This document shows positions 41,953 to 51,809 of a DNA stretch of 64,000 nt, piece after piece. The DNA is taken from the NCBI GenBank assembly GCA_013995675.1, contig VWRR01000015.1:124001-188000 (forward strand). Reading direction: 5' to 3'. A model generated the notes under the pieces. It made no database searches. It worked only from the letters and a program-made list of their open reading frames with translations, and was not told the origin of the DNA. A program made the translations under genes and the position numbers. The DNA is from Cyanidiococcus yangmingshanensis. Its lineage: Eukaryota > Rhodophyta > Bangiophyceae > Cyanidiales > Cyanidiaceae. Numbering within the stretch: position 1 is the first letter of the stretch; every line of letters begins with the position of its first letter.

Positions 41953-42710
41953 GTAGGATGAGGGGCGGATATCATCGAACACGATCCGGTCGCATGCCCT
42001 CTGCGTCGATAGTATCGAGTGAAGTCTCCTCGAGCAGGTGAGTTCCAGTAAATCGAGATTCTGTTACTTTGTTATTCCAGAATTGCATCATTTATGGAGT
42101 CGCAAATTTTGGTCATGCCAGAGGTAGTTAACAATCTACTCGAATTGAAGAAGAAGGGCCACCAAGACAATGAAGTATTTGGCAAAAGGTGTATCCAGCG
42201 AGGTAGCGCACCGCAGATGCTGTGACTGGCCAGAACATGCCCGGCTGCGCAGAGCTCATTTGGGCGAGCCTTTGGTGCATAAGGACGTTTATCGTCTGTT
42301 TCCGGTAACGTCCGAGCGAGTGGCTCTACAAACTTTACGTAAAAATTTCAGCGTTCCTGACACAAGACAGATCCGAGTGCAGGGTCCTGTATCTGTGCAA
42401 CTTTCCTCGCGCAACAGAAAAATGCAACAAACGAGAACAGTTATCGCTTACATCTTTGAGCGATCGTACAGCGGCGGCGTTTGTCCTCGAAATATAGCGC
42501 GTGAGCTCACAAATAACTTTCATGGATCCGAACCCGGTAGCACCTTTCCCTTTGCTCAAGTCGTTCGCGTGGTGTCTGCAGAAACTGCGGCTGAGACAAC
42601 ACGAGCGCCGCGGAAAGTCAGTTGTTTCTTTCGTAGACAAAGTCAGTACAGTTCACCGTCCATTCTTACTCACAAAAGTGCAGGGTAGCAAATTGATATT
42701 TGGCTATAAC
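41953..42710. other. Intergenic downstream of KAE1
   Basis: A 172-codon plus frame (42170-42688) starts with ATG but has no family resemblance and contradictory composition; not called. Nothing else was seen. Confidence 0.4.
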
Positions 42711-42714
42711 AAAA
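42711..42714 (-). terminator. Pol III oligo-T terminator of tRNA-His
   Basis: TTTT on the minus strand begins 6 nt after the last base of tRNA-His, a normal RNA polymerase III stop. Confidence 0.7.
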
Positions 42715-42719
42715 GGTCC

Positions 42720-42791
42720 TGCGCAAGCGAGGAATCGAACCTCGATCTTCACGGCCACAACGTGATGTTCTGACCGTTAAACTACTTGCGC
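42720..42791 (-). tRNA. tRNA-His (GTG), no intron
   Basis: The 72-nt minus-strand sequence folds as a full cloverleaf. The 7-bp acceptor stem is GCGCAAG with CTTGCGC and discriminator A. The D-arm is GTTTAACGGTCAGAAC. The anticodon arm is CACG-TTGTGGC-CGTG with anticodon GTG. The T-arm is CGAGG-TTCGATT-CCTCG. G-1 is not encoded, so it would be added by Thg1, as usual in eukaryotes. CCA is not encoded. Confidence 0.97.
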
Positions 42792-42832
42792 GCTTGTAGC
42801 TGTACCACTAGCGTTCGATATCATCGAAAATT

Positions 42833-42842
42833 GGTATATAAA
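42833..42842 (-). promoter_or_regulatory. TATA-like element upstream of tRNA-His
   Basis: TTTATATACC on minus ends about 42 nt upstream of the tRNA 5' end. Upstream TATA-like boxes assist Pol III initiation at many plant and yeast tRNA genes. The assignment is by position only. Confidence 0.35.
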
Positions 42843-43619
42843 GCGCCGCGGCGTTTCGGGCGGTGGGCCCAGCTGCGCGAGCGCACGACGAACGATGCTG
42901 TCGCGCCACCTGCAAGTCGATTCAATCAGCGCTGCCAGAAGCGCAATTGTCTAGACAGCTGGTCGCTTACGAAATGGATCCGAGGCCCACAAGCCCCGAG
43001 CCCGAGAAAGAGCCTTGCGGCCGCGGGTAGATGAACGGCATGCAAAAACCCAGCAATTTCTTGGCAGTGCCCGTAATTTTCAAAAGACTCACATAGAGAC
43101 TTGCGTTCTCCTGCATCAACAACACGATTCTGCGATAAAACTAATCTGAATATATTTGCTTTCGAGGGTTTTCATAATGAACTGGTCTGACCTGCCAAAT
43201 TGTCCAACGTCATTGTCCTATCGTCATTCGGATCCGTCGATTTATCTTGTGTCGCTGCTCATGCCGATCCGGCTCGTGCAGGCGCCTTGTTCGTTTCTCG
43301 CGTTCAAAGTAAGTTCCAGTGTATTGAGCCCATCCTGGAAGAAAATAGATTTCCTGCAGATCGAATTTGTGGAGCACGATCTGCTAAAATGTCCTGTCTC
43401 TCATAAAATCGAAACCTTGAGTTAGGAGAAATCACAAACTGCCTGGACTCGTATTTCATGTCGATCACGGGGCGAAACCCCTCACCGACCCAGCGAGTCC
43501 ACCTTTAACCATGCGTACATCTGTGCGTTGGGTCCAGCGGGCCGCGGTAGAGCGCTGGCATGATCAGTATATTGCTGTTTACTTGAGCGAACCGCAGTGC
43601 TGACAGCATCGACGAACGT
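42843..43619. other. Intergenic upstream of PP6
   Basis: No gene. A tRNA-5'-half-like stretch near 43540 was examined and rejected. Confidence 0.4.
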
Positions 43620-44531
43620 ATGAACTTGGACGCATGGATTGCAACTTTGAGAACAGGCAATATTCTGCCAGAGTCAGATTTGAAAAAGCTGTGCGACTAC
43701 GTGAAGGAGCTGCTGATCGAGGAGAGCAACGTTCAACCGGTCTCGTCTCCTGTGACCGTTTGCGGAGACATCCACGGGCAGTTCTATGACCTGCTAGAGC
43801 TCTTCCGAACTGGTGGTGAAGTTCCGGCGACATCCTATATATTCATGGGTGACTTTGTCGATCGCGGTCGCGATTCGATCGAGACGTTATCGTTCCTGCT
43901 CTGTCTGAAAGCGCGATATCCGTCGCGTGTCACTCTGCTTCGCGGCAACCATGAATCTCGACAAATTACGCAGGTTTACGGGTTCTATGACGAGTGCTTA
44001 CGGAAATATGGGTCGGCTAACGCTTGGAAGTGGTGCACAGACGTATTTGACTATCTGGCAGTCGCCGCGCTGATCGATTCACGCGTTCTGTGTGTGCATG
44101 GCGGGCTCTCACCGGATATTAGCACGCTTGACCAAATACGACTTATCGACCGACGGCAGGAGATACCTCACGAAGGTCCGTATTGCGACTTAATGTGGAG
44201 CGATCCTGAAAACATAGAAACTTGGGCAGTGAGCCCGCGGGGAGCGGGTTGGCTTTTCGGCGCACGCGTGACACATGAGTTCAACGAGATCAACAACTTG
44301 GAGTTGATTTGCCGAGCGCACCAGTTGGTTCAACAAGGATACCGATACATGTTTGAAGACGAATCTTTGGTGACCGTGTGGTCGGCACCGAATTACTGCT
44401 ATCGTTGTGGTAATGTCGCAGCGATCCTTGCATTCGACAGTGAGCTGAACCGTGAGTTTCGCATCTTCCGAGAGGTGGAAGAGGAGCATCGGCGAGAGCA
44501 AGGCAGAGGAATAGTCCCTTACTTTTTGTGA
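43620..44531 (+). CDS. PPP6C: Serine/threonine protein phosphatase 6 catalytic subunit (PP6/Sit4)
   Basis: A 303-aa PPP-family phosphatase, against 305 in human. Metal-site motifs are intact: GDIHGQ (49-54), GDFVDRG, LLRGNHE, HGGLSPD and the [11 protein letters not shown] region near the C-terminus. PP6-like signatures include [46 protein letters not shown] and the CYRCGN Cys. The C-terminal PYFL with terminal Leu is the carboxymethylation site. It acts in cell-cycle and stress signalling together with SAPS-type subunits. The single ATG at 43620 is clear. Confidence 0.95.
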   Translation: MNLDAWIATLRTGNILPESDLKKLCDYVKELLIEESNVQPVSSPVTVCGDIHGQFYDLLELFRTGGEVPATSYIFMGDFVDRGRDSIETLSFLLCLKARYPSRVTLLRGNHESRQITQVYGFYDECLRKYGSANAWKWCTDVFDYLAVAALIDSRVLCVHGGLSPDISTLDQIRLIDRRQEIPHEGPYCDLMWSDPENIETWAVSPRGAGWLFGARVTHEFNEINNLELICRAHQLVQQGYRYMFEDESLVTVWSAPNYCYRCGNVAAILAFDSELNREFRIFREVEEEHRREQGRGIVPYFL

Positions 44532-45271
44532 TTACTAGAAGTACAGAATCTAGTCTCCAGTGGAGAGCCTGGATCTCGTACAAGCAGAACGGTCTCGAGA
44601 ATAAGGAAGATTGCTTCCAGGACGCTTCAAATGTTTGTGAGAACGACGTGGCGTAGAGGCTCGACTTGCGCTCACTGCTTGATGTCCACCCGAAGACCAC
44701 ATATTAATTGTCTTGGTGCCGACCGGACTCTAGGTTTTACTCCTAGGCATGAGCGTTTCTCAATTCCGCCCCCGCCCAAAACGAGACAGTCCGAATACAT
44801 GAGACGGAAGCCTAAGCGCTCCAATAAAAATGCTCTCTCCTTAACGAGAGCATCTTCCCAACTAGAGCTGGTCATCAGCAGCGACAAATCAGTGTTCTAA
44901 GAGATTTTTCTGCAAATGCGACCACGATGCCGACGTCTTCGTATGATTGCAAACGCTTCCGAGGTGTTGGCGCTCGCCGTTTTCAGGAGGGCGCTTCTTC
45001 GACCATTCAGCCGTCCTGGATCATCGAGTGCAAAGCCTCGTGACATTTCCGTGTGCCAATGGAAGACGCAGATATTTCCAGTCGTTTATTCGTTTTTTCC
45101 TGTCAGCATTGCTGTGCTGTGCAAGTCCGTCCGATGGCGTCGCTGAAACGGACTCTCTAAGAACTCTACCTCTTTGAAGTAGAGAGGAGATGCCGAATAG
45201 TGCGTAGATAAAATGCGATACGTTTTTTGAAATCGCAATGTTGCTGGCTCTTCAAGGAACACCGTCGTCTG
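44532..45271. other. Start of a gene-poor stretch
   Basis: No supportable gene between 44532 and 45271. Minus frame 44672-44887 reads smoothly for 71 codons but has no family. Confidence 0.4.
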
Positions 45272-45547
45272 ATGTCTCAGCGCAGGATTGGACAAGAGGA
45301 GTCAGAGGGCTTCGGCCGTATCTCTCAAAAAAAAAAGATGCTCCGACAATTCATTGTCCCTTTTCGATGATTCCACGAAACGGTCAAACCCTAGTGAAAG
45401 CAGAAGGAGCCGGGCAGACCCACTGCTTACTGGCCTGTCGGAGGAAGCAATCAGTCTCTGGGGGGAAGGGGCGTCAGCGGCGTTTGGATTGAGCACTGGC
45501 AGATTATGTGCCTCGGACCGAGATACCAGCATGGTCGGCGTTTTTTA
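45272..45547 (+). pseudogene. Possible small gene with frame change at an A10 run
   Basis: An ATG at 45272 opens MSQRRIGQEESEGFGRISQ and reaches ten consecutive A at 45327-45336. Its own frame then stops after 14 codons, while the +1 frame continues for about 70 more codons (LSEEAISLWGEGASAAFGL) to the TAA at 45547. No family was recognised in either part. This is either a slippage-prone small gene, a broken one or coincidence. Confidence 0.25.
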
Positions 45548-46226
45548 ACAATTTGAATGCACCGTGTCTGAGTCGCTTCTGGTCAGCGGACACCAATGAG
45601 TACTTGACGTTGTAAGGTTCAAACTCAGGGATCGAAATTTAAGGGTTAAGAACTAGCCGTTTCGTGCGATTCATGCTCTCAAAAAAGCGGCCCAAACGCG
45701 AACACGCCAGAGGAAGAAGCACGTTCCGGAAACTCAGGCCAAAAATCTATTGGTGTCCTGTCCGTTGCCCCAAACTGCTTGCCCTGAATACATAGAATTC
45801 GTTGCCCTTTTAGCATGGAGAAAATATCTTCGAAATGTTAAAAGGAAGATTGGCCCTCTGATACTAGTGTTCAGAAGCGAAGGATTACACCGTCATGACC
45901 AAGTCTGTGACATCCGGCGATCCGTCTTTGGTTACTGAGCGCTGACGGGTTCCGATGTCTTAGCCGCGATCATCCACACAAACGCAGGCATTGAGCAGAC
46001 TTCCAGTCACTGTCCCCGATAACGCGCAATTTTATTGCTTCGCGTGCAAGACAAGTTCAGATGTAAACCCACATCCGCATAGCAGCTGGTAACAATTTTG
46101 CCGCCTCAAAGGACAGCATTTGCCTTCAATACACCCGCATTTTCCGCGAATATCTGCTTGGGACACTCTGCAGGAAATTCCAAAATTTGGATAACTTGCT
46201 CCAAAACCGCAGCGCAATCTTCACAT
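45548..46226. other. Intergenic
   Basis: A Cys-rich 61-codon minus frame (46032-46217) lacks an ATG and was not called. Nothing else was seen. Confidence 0.4.
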
Positions 46227-46703
46227 TCATTTGAGACGATACACAATTCTGCCACGATGCAGATCATAGGGACTTAGTTCAACCCGGACTCGATCACCCA
46301 CTATACAACGCACAAAGTTCTTCCGAATACGACCACTAACATGTGCAAGAATCACGATATTGTTGGTTAGCTCTACTCGAAACATCGCGTTCGGAAGCGA
46401 TTCGACGATCACACCCTCCATTTCAATAGCTGCTTCTTTTTCGCTCGCGTCCGTCTTTGCGGAACCATTTTCCGCAGGGTTTCCCCTTTCCTTACGTGAT
46501 TGCTTCGATGGGGGACGCCTATTGTTTCTTTTCTTGCGATCTGCGGCATTTAAAAGAGGCAAACGGGCCGAATTAGGCGCTCTACTTGCTGCCTGACTCT
46601 GGCAATTAGGCGACAAACCACACACAAACCCCCCAGAAAATGTCCACCGAACGGCCAAAAAGTGCACTCTACTCGGAGTTAAAACGAAAGCTCGCATATG
46701 CAT
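46227..46703 (-). CDS. infA: Translation initiation factor IF-1, nucleus-encoded plastid form
   Basis: IF-1 occupies the ribosomal A site during bacterial-type initiation. Residues 89-158 are the complete S1-like IF-1 domain: [39 protein letters not shown], and [17 protein letters not shown]. The preceding 88 residues form a long presequence that starts [15 protein letters not shown], with Phe near the N-terminus as in red-algal transit peptides, followed by a basic Lys/Arg/Asn linker. Plastid import is inferred; a mitochondrial destination is less likely because eukaryotic mitochondria usually lack IF-1. Confidence 0.9.
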   Translation of the reverse strand: MHMRAFVLTPSRVHFLAVRWTFSGGFVCGLSPNCQSQAASRAPNSARLPLLNAADRKKRNNRRPPSKQSRKERGNPAENGSAKTDASEKEAAIEMEGVIVESLPNAMFRVELTNNIVILAHVSGRIRKNFVRCIVGDRVRVELSPYDLHRGRIVYRLK

Positions 46704-47172
46704 CCTATTTAAGTGAATAGGGGCGGTATTCTTTGGGATAACGCGCTACTTGTGAGCTTGAAACAACAAGCGCGCGCCGGTCTTCACGACGACCTCGCTC
46801 CTAGCTTCAGGAGTGCCACATCTCCGCGGGCGGCGGTGAGGTTTTGCGAGCACCGCCAAGGCAGTCTGGGCGTCGCATCAAGTTTCTCGCAGCCAGCGCT
46901 CTCAGATCAATGAGTACTCGTACCAAAAGTATGATTTATGAACTTGAGATATTATCTAACTTTTCTGAACAAGACCATCAAAGTTTCCTCTTTATAGCCT
47001 GCATACAAATGAACGAAATTGCTGACAAGAAATCAACGTTTGTTCACAAACCCATTGTTTCCAGCCCGTGACGCTGGTGTACGCCCAACAAACGTGTTCG
47101 AGCTATGACCGTTATTTCAGGACTGCTTGGGGCGAAATGGTTCCGAGATGCGGTGCCTTTAACAAAGTTTGA
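46704..47172. other. Intergenic
   Basis: No supportable gene. Confidence 0.4.
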
Positions 47173-47565
47173 TTCTGCACCCGAATTCAGGAAAAAGTGT
47201 TTGGGTGGACGCAGACTTGGGAGCTGCTAGAAGAAAGCAACGGGTGTAAGGCTATTTTCAAAGTTTCGCAACACGCGCGCTGTATCAGCGTGCCCGCCGG
47301 ATACTGCGCTACTGAGCTCCAGGCATCATCCGAATTTTTTATGTTCGAATTACATGTTCTCCACGGCATAGCCACGAGTGCTCCTCTAAATACGACATCA
47401 AACACACCTGTTTGCTGGGTATACTTGTCGACCACAGACGTTGGGAGTCCGACACTGAGGCCACGCAGCTCGCGTGGAGCTGATCGGTGCACTGAATACG
47501 ATAAATTCTGTTCCATGAACGGCATGCGCTGTGTTTTTTTCAGAATCAAAGAGATCGAACTCTGA
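47173..47565 (+). other. ATG-less Cys-containing open frame
   Basis: The plus frame is open from 47173 (after a TGA) to the TGA at 47563-47565, about 130 codons, with eight Cys (for example TPVCWVYLST, GADRCTEYDKFCSMNGMRC). There is no ATG near its start; the first possible initiator is GTG at 47197. It could be a 3' exon, a decayed gene or chance. It lies just upstream of the convergent secreted Cys-rich gene. Confidence 0.25.
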
Positions 47566-47657
47566 CTCAAAGAAAATGTTCCACTTTACTTTCCCTGCAG
47601 ATTTAATTCTGTCCGACGAATACCTGACTTCCCACCAACAAGTTTTCAAATAGGAGT

Positions 47658-48332
47658 CTATGTCTTCTTGTATATGCAGTGGCCAGGTGTGCCAGTGCTC
47701 GAAACAAACAGGGTGTAGACGAACGCTCCATACAGCTGCGTTCCATTCTGTACTGGATCAATGGTGAATGCTGTCTCACGATTCCCGGGGAAGCAACTCG
47801 AAGGTAGGATGCCCAGCGCGGAATTGGTGGAATTCTCATAGTACACCGCACCAGAACTCAAAGTGAACGGGAAACCGACCGGCCCAGCAGCAGTGAGATT
47901 GAATGCACCACAGGAACGACCACCTACGAGCACAGTTCCGCTGGGAACCGTGCCCGGAGCTGAGAACTTCCGCCGGATCACGAGTTCAGAAGAGCAGTTC
48001 GGTGCCGAAATAAGGGTATTGAAAAGCTTGTATTTCCCTGACGGAACCGTGATGGATTCTAGCGTTTGCAGGGGTAGCAGCGCAAACGAACTGTTGTATG
48101 CCGCTATCGTGCACGTTGACATGCAAAGTTTCGAGGTCCGGCAAAGCGTTCCGCAATAGCAATCTGTTTCGCACGCAGAGTCCAGAACCGATTTGAGGGA
48201 GAAAAGCCCCAGTCGGCTCGAGCCGCAAGAATAGAGACAGCTTGCGGCGTTTGCCGGAGGTAGTGTAACAGATGCCAGGATCGCGCACCAGAGCCCAAAT
48301 AGCAGGAATATACTGACACGTATACGATGCAT
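47658..48332 (-). CDS. Secreted or surface Cys-rich protein of unknown function
   Basis: A 224-aa protein from the ATG at 48332. Residues 1-29 are a strong signal peptide (VSIFLLFGLWCAILAS, cleavage after PANA). The mature protein starts with a dense Cys cluster (CLYSCGSS, CETDCYCGTLCRTSKLCMSTC). It then carries several Asn-x-Ser/Thr sites (NSS, NCSS, NLT, NST, NGT) and further spaced Cys. There is no C-terminal membrane anchor. No family was recognised. A secreted or vacuolar disulfide-rich domain is the best description. Confidence 0.65.
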   Translation of the reverse strand: MHRIRVSIFLLFGLWCAILASVTLPPANAASCLYSCGSSRLGLFSLKSVLDSACETDCYCGTLCRTSKLCMSTCTIAAYNSSFALLPLQTLESITVPSGKYKLFNTLISAPNCSSELVIRRKFSAPGTVPSGTVLVGGRSCGAFNLTAAGPVGFPFTLSSGAVYYENSTNSALGILPSSCFPGNRETAFTIDPVQNGTQLYGAFVYTLFVSSTGTPGHCIYKKT

Positions 48333-50600
48333 TGAATGAAGCCAGAAATCTCAAAGAAAACTTGACTGAAAACTCCCAGAGAATGCAGGAATATTTTTTG
48401 CAAATACTGAACGCGAAGCAACGATTATCCTAGCCGGTGTTGCTCCTGCGCATCGGCCAGGACATGCGACGGGAGATGCTCGAGCGAGATTCGCGGCACT
48501 CGGGGTAATGTCCAACGATCGTTATCATTGAGAACTCGATACGCGCGCGTCGAAAAGACGCGTTTCATCACGCCGTGCGAGTCTCGGCGCATCTCCCAAA
48601 ATTGGAACCTGCGCACGCAAACATTGGTTGCTGGCTGTTTTGAGGAATTCCTAGAAGAGATCAGGATCCCTATCCATTGGGAGTTAGATTTTCAGATTTG
48701 TACATCAGGGCTTGAATCAAAATGATATCCACGTAAGAGATACGGCGTATGGCTTTTGGAGCCTGAGCTCAGACCACTGCCGAGCGGCATGAGTCGTTTC
48801 GAGGAACCTGTAATCGGTTACGAGCAGCCTCGCTGAAAAGCGTCCATGCGATAGTTTCGAATACTCAAGAGCACCATGAATTTTAAGCATTTCTCGCAAA
48901 TCCACCGCGTTTGGTTGAAAAGTGAATTCTGATGCATTTGGAGCCCCGGAACATCGTGCTTATGATCGCCTCATCGAAGAGCGATTTTTAGCTCCGTCAG
49001 AGTGTGACCTCTTAGACAAAGACGCGGAGGCCATGAAAATGTTTTCTGAAAAGGTTTGCGTCTTCGAAAGATGTTTTAATACAACAATGACTCCAGAAAA
49101 TCAGGGTACTGAGGTCTGAGCCACCAAACCGTGCGGGGCTGTTTATCGAATAGTACAAAAATCATGAAATCCAGGCGGAAGAGAGTACAAAAGCGCAGAG
49201 CAGAACCGTGAACACCTAATCAGCTATATCTCGAGCATGATAAGGTTTTCACACTGTTTCGTTCAAGTTCTGTCCGAGAAAGACCAGATTCGACCCAGTG
49301 TTCCCACGTTCCCAGCAGCACCGAAAAGCAACCCTGACACAAAAATACATCCTGAGTATTAGAAGAATGCTTCAGGCCTGCCGCGCTCATTTGAGATCAC
49401 AACACTCACTTTTTCATTGATGGAGAAGAATCTACAAAACTCTTGATCATCAGATACCAATGCCGAATACGTCTGTGACATACAAAGAGGGTGAACACGG
49501 AAGGGCTTTGCGTAGGGGGCGCTCTTAGCGCGACAAACCTCTATAACCCTGCATGTCCTGAGAGCCCGCTGTATGCAGGGAAACAAAGTGAAAAGCTTTC
49601 TCAAATGAATGCTCGGTGTAGATTTATGTCAAAGCAAGTTTAGGATCCAGTTTTCAGAGACAAAAGAGCATTTCAACTTTGGAGTAGCTCCAACCTCCGG
49701 TCGGTCCTCAAGGGCAGGCCGATCATATCGTGCCGGGTGCCCAGTGATCGCTTCAAACACAAACTTTGCTAAAATATCGTTTAAAATGAAATCAAGGAGA
49801 CGGTTGCGGTAAAAGTTGAAGCACCTTTGCGACCAACATAATGCATTCATTTCTCACATGTATGTCTGGTTTCGTTGAATTTGAATTTGACATTCGGATC
49901 TCCGTAAGGCCCTGCTGCTTATTTTTTATACTCTTATACTGATCTTTCTCCGGATAGCCAAGCAGAGAACAGCGTCTTGGAGACTGAGTCAGCGATGAGC
50001 TCGAATGAAGTCGGTTGTAATTTTCATGGTGCCACTTGCGAGGTCAAGGGGTGAAACGAGCACTATGACTCGAAAAGCAATGACAGCTCTGTGTTCTGCT
50101 CTAATGCTAAGACCCAGTGCTCTGACAGTGCGTCCTGCCAAGCAGTATTCTCCAATATTTTCTTTTTTCTCCAACGACTGAGCGCAATGGCTTTCCGAGA
50201 AGGCGCCCCGGTTGTGAAACAACACTACTGTGTTTTGGTATCGCATCTCGGCGTATGGTATTCGAAAGTCATTTGCACGCCTTCCTGATCTGTTTGAGGC
50301 TTGCGACGAGGTTGACAAGTTTGTTCGAGAATAAAGTCATTGCTTATGCGCTGTTCAATGGAAGGAATTCAGATTCCTAGGAGGGGCGTCTCCCCAAAAT
50401 CTCATCGTATGCGGGGAATAGGGTCTCCTGCAATGGGCGAGACGGATTCACGGTTTCTTCATGGATGGCGTAGATGCGTTGACAGATCCGCTAACTGGAC
50501 ATGTAAACTGCGATGCGCACAGGAAGTGGGTTTATCAGAAAACCATTTGTTGTTTCCGTTCGAGACAGACTGCAGAGAATATTCATAACTCGTGCTCATC
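48333..50600. other. Gene-poor stretch, about 2.3 kb, looks A+T-rich
   Basis: Short coding-like fragments occur on plus at 48528-48725 (ends in WELDFQICTSGLESK) and 48919-49119 (NSDAFGAPEHRAYDRLIEER). They do not join into a gene by an evident splice. Nothing recognisable was seen; it could hold decayed genes. Confidence 0.4.
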
Positions 50601-51068
50601 ATGTCCGGGACAACACATAGAGCAGGGATCGAAGCCACTGCGAAAGGTGCCGTCGTAGCTCAGTTAGAACGCTGTGAAAACGCCTGCAGAGCGCTTCTCC
50701 GTGATATCGTTTTGACGGGCCTCGAAATACAAAGTCACATCTACGCAGCTCAAGCTTCGGTGGAACTCGAGTCTTGCTTCAGTTTGAAAAAGTCTCTTGA
50801 AAGAGTACGGGCCGAGGAGAGCGCTCTTCGAGAGTGTGTCCTCAATCTCCTAAGTGGACTTCGGCAAGTTGCGCAGTTGGCGAGGCTCTCCGACTCAATA
50901 AAAGCTGAAGAGCGAGCTTTGCTTTCGCTCGAAAGAGCCCTCACGGAATACTCAGAAAAAAAGTTTTTCGAGTTTCGCGACGCGAAGGAGGCGCTTAATG
51001 GAACTCAGCTCGTGCCTATTCAAAGTTTACTTGAGTCGGCAGGCCAGTATCCTCGCCTCAATTCATAG
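50601..51068 (+). CDS. Coiled-coil protein of unknown function
   Basis: A 155-aa protein from the ATG at 50601 (a GTG lies three codons upstream in frame). It is almost entirely helical with heptad repeats (LKKSLERVRAEESALRECVL, IKAEERALLSLERALTEYSE). There is no signal peptide or membrane span. The family was not recognised; a subunit of a larger helical assembly is likely. Confidence 0.6.
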   Translation: MSGTTHRAGIEATAKGAVVAQLERCENACRALLRDIVLTGLEIQSHIYAAQASVELESCFSLKKSLERVRAEESALRECVLNLLSGLRQVAQLARLSDSIKAEERALLSLERALTEYSEKKFFEFRDAKEALNGTQLVPIQSLLESAGQYPRLNS

Positions 51069-51809
51069 GTAGGGCCCGAAACTTTCGAAATCACGTGAAA
51101 ATACGATACATCATAGAATGCAGGGCGTATGCGTCAGAGTTTGGCACTTACTGTCGTGATTTCCTTAAACCAGCTCTGATATCGACTTCATTCACGAATA
51201 GGTGTTTGCAACGATTCAAGCTCAATAACATTTCCAATCTCAAGCCAGTTTCTGAATTTTTATAGAAAACTTCGGAAATGAACGTGCCGAATTCGTTCAC
51301 GAGAAGTATCGGAGGATCTGAAATGCAGAACAACCGAAGCCGGTGTATGCCGCGGATGAGAGCATCAGATTGGGAAACGTTAGAGCCGCACTGGCGCCGA
51401 CGAGTCACACAAAGTTTCGGTACGGTCAAAGAAAATGCTGCGCTCGTTATCTGGAAATAACAAAAACAGGTGCCTTTTGCAAGCTGACTTGGAAAATGGT
51501 AGGAAACCTACTAGATGAGAAAGCTATTTCCATCGACCAACCACCATAAGCCGCCTTTACCTAACAGAGGCAGAAAATATCCCATCATCAAGCTTGGGCG
51601 CTGATCACATAGTGGCATCAACCGGAATTCGTTGGAGCACAGACCTCGTTCAAATGAGAGTACCGAGATCATCCCTTTCGGAGAACGCGCCGCTGGCCTT
51701 GGAGGCACGCTTGGATACGAAATGCATTGTTTTCTGTTTCCGCAGCAGCAGAAGCTCGTGTCGCCTCAGATGAATAAGTAAACACGGATTATCGGCATAG
51801 GTGCACCCA
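51069..51809. other. Intergenic upstream of QueE
   Basis: Overlapping short frames (51148-51429 minus, 51278-51460 plus) have no family. Confidence 0.4.

Noticed and set aside
42170-42688. 172-codon plus frame downstream of KAE1
   Set aside because: Composition is erratic with no domain, and it runs to within 31 bp of tRNA-His; I judged it a chance frame.
43530-43585. Stretch resembling a tRNA D-arm (GCGGTAGAGCGCTGG), possibly a permuted tRNA
   Set aside because: No acceptable anticodon loop or T-arm was found on either side, and position 37 would be a pyrimidine.
50650-50690. tRNA-like 5' half (TAGCTCAGTTAGAACGC)
   Set aside because: The D-stem does not pair properly, no T-arm follows, and it lies inside a good coiled-coil coding frame.
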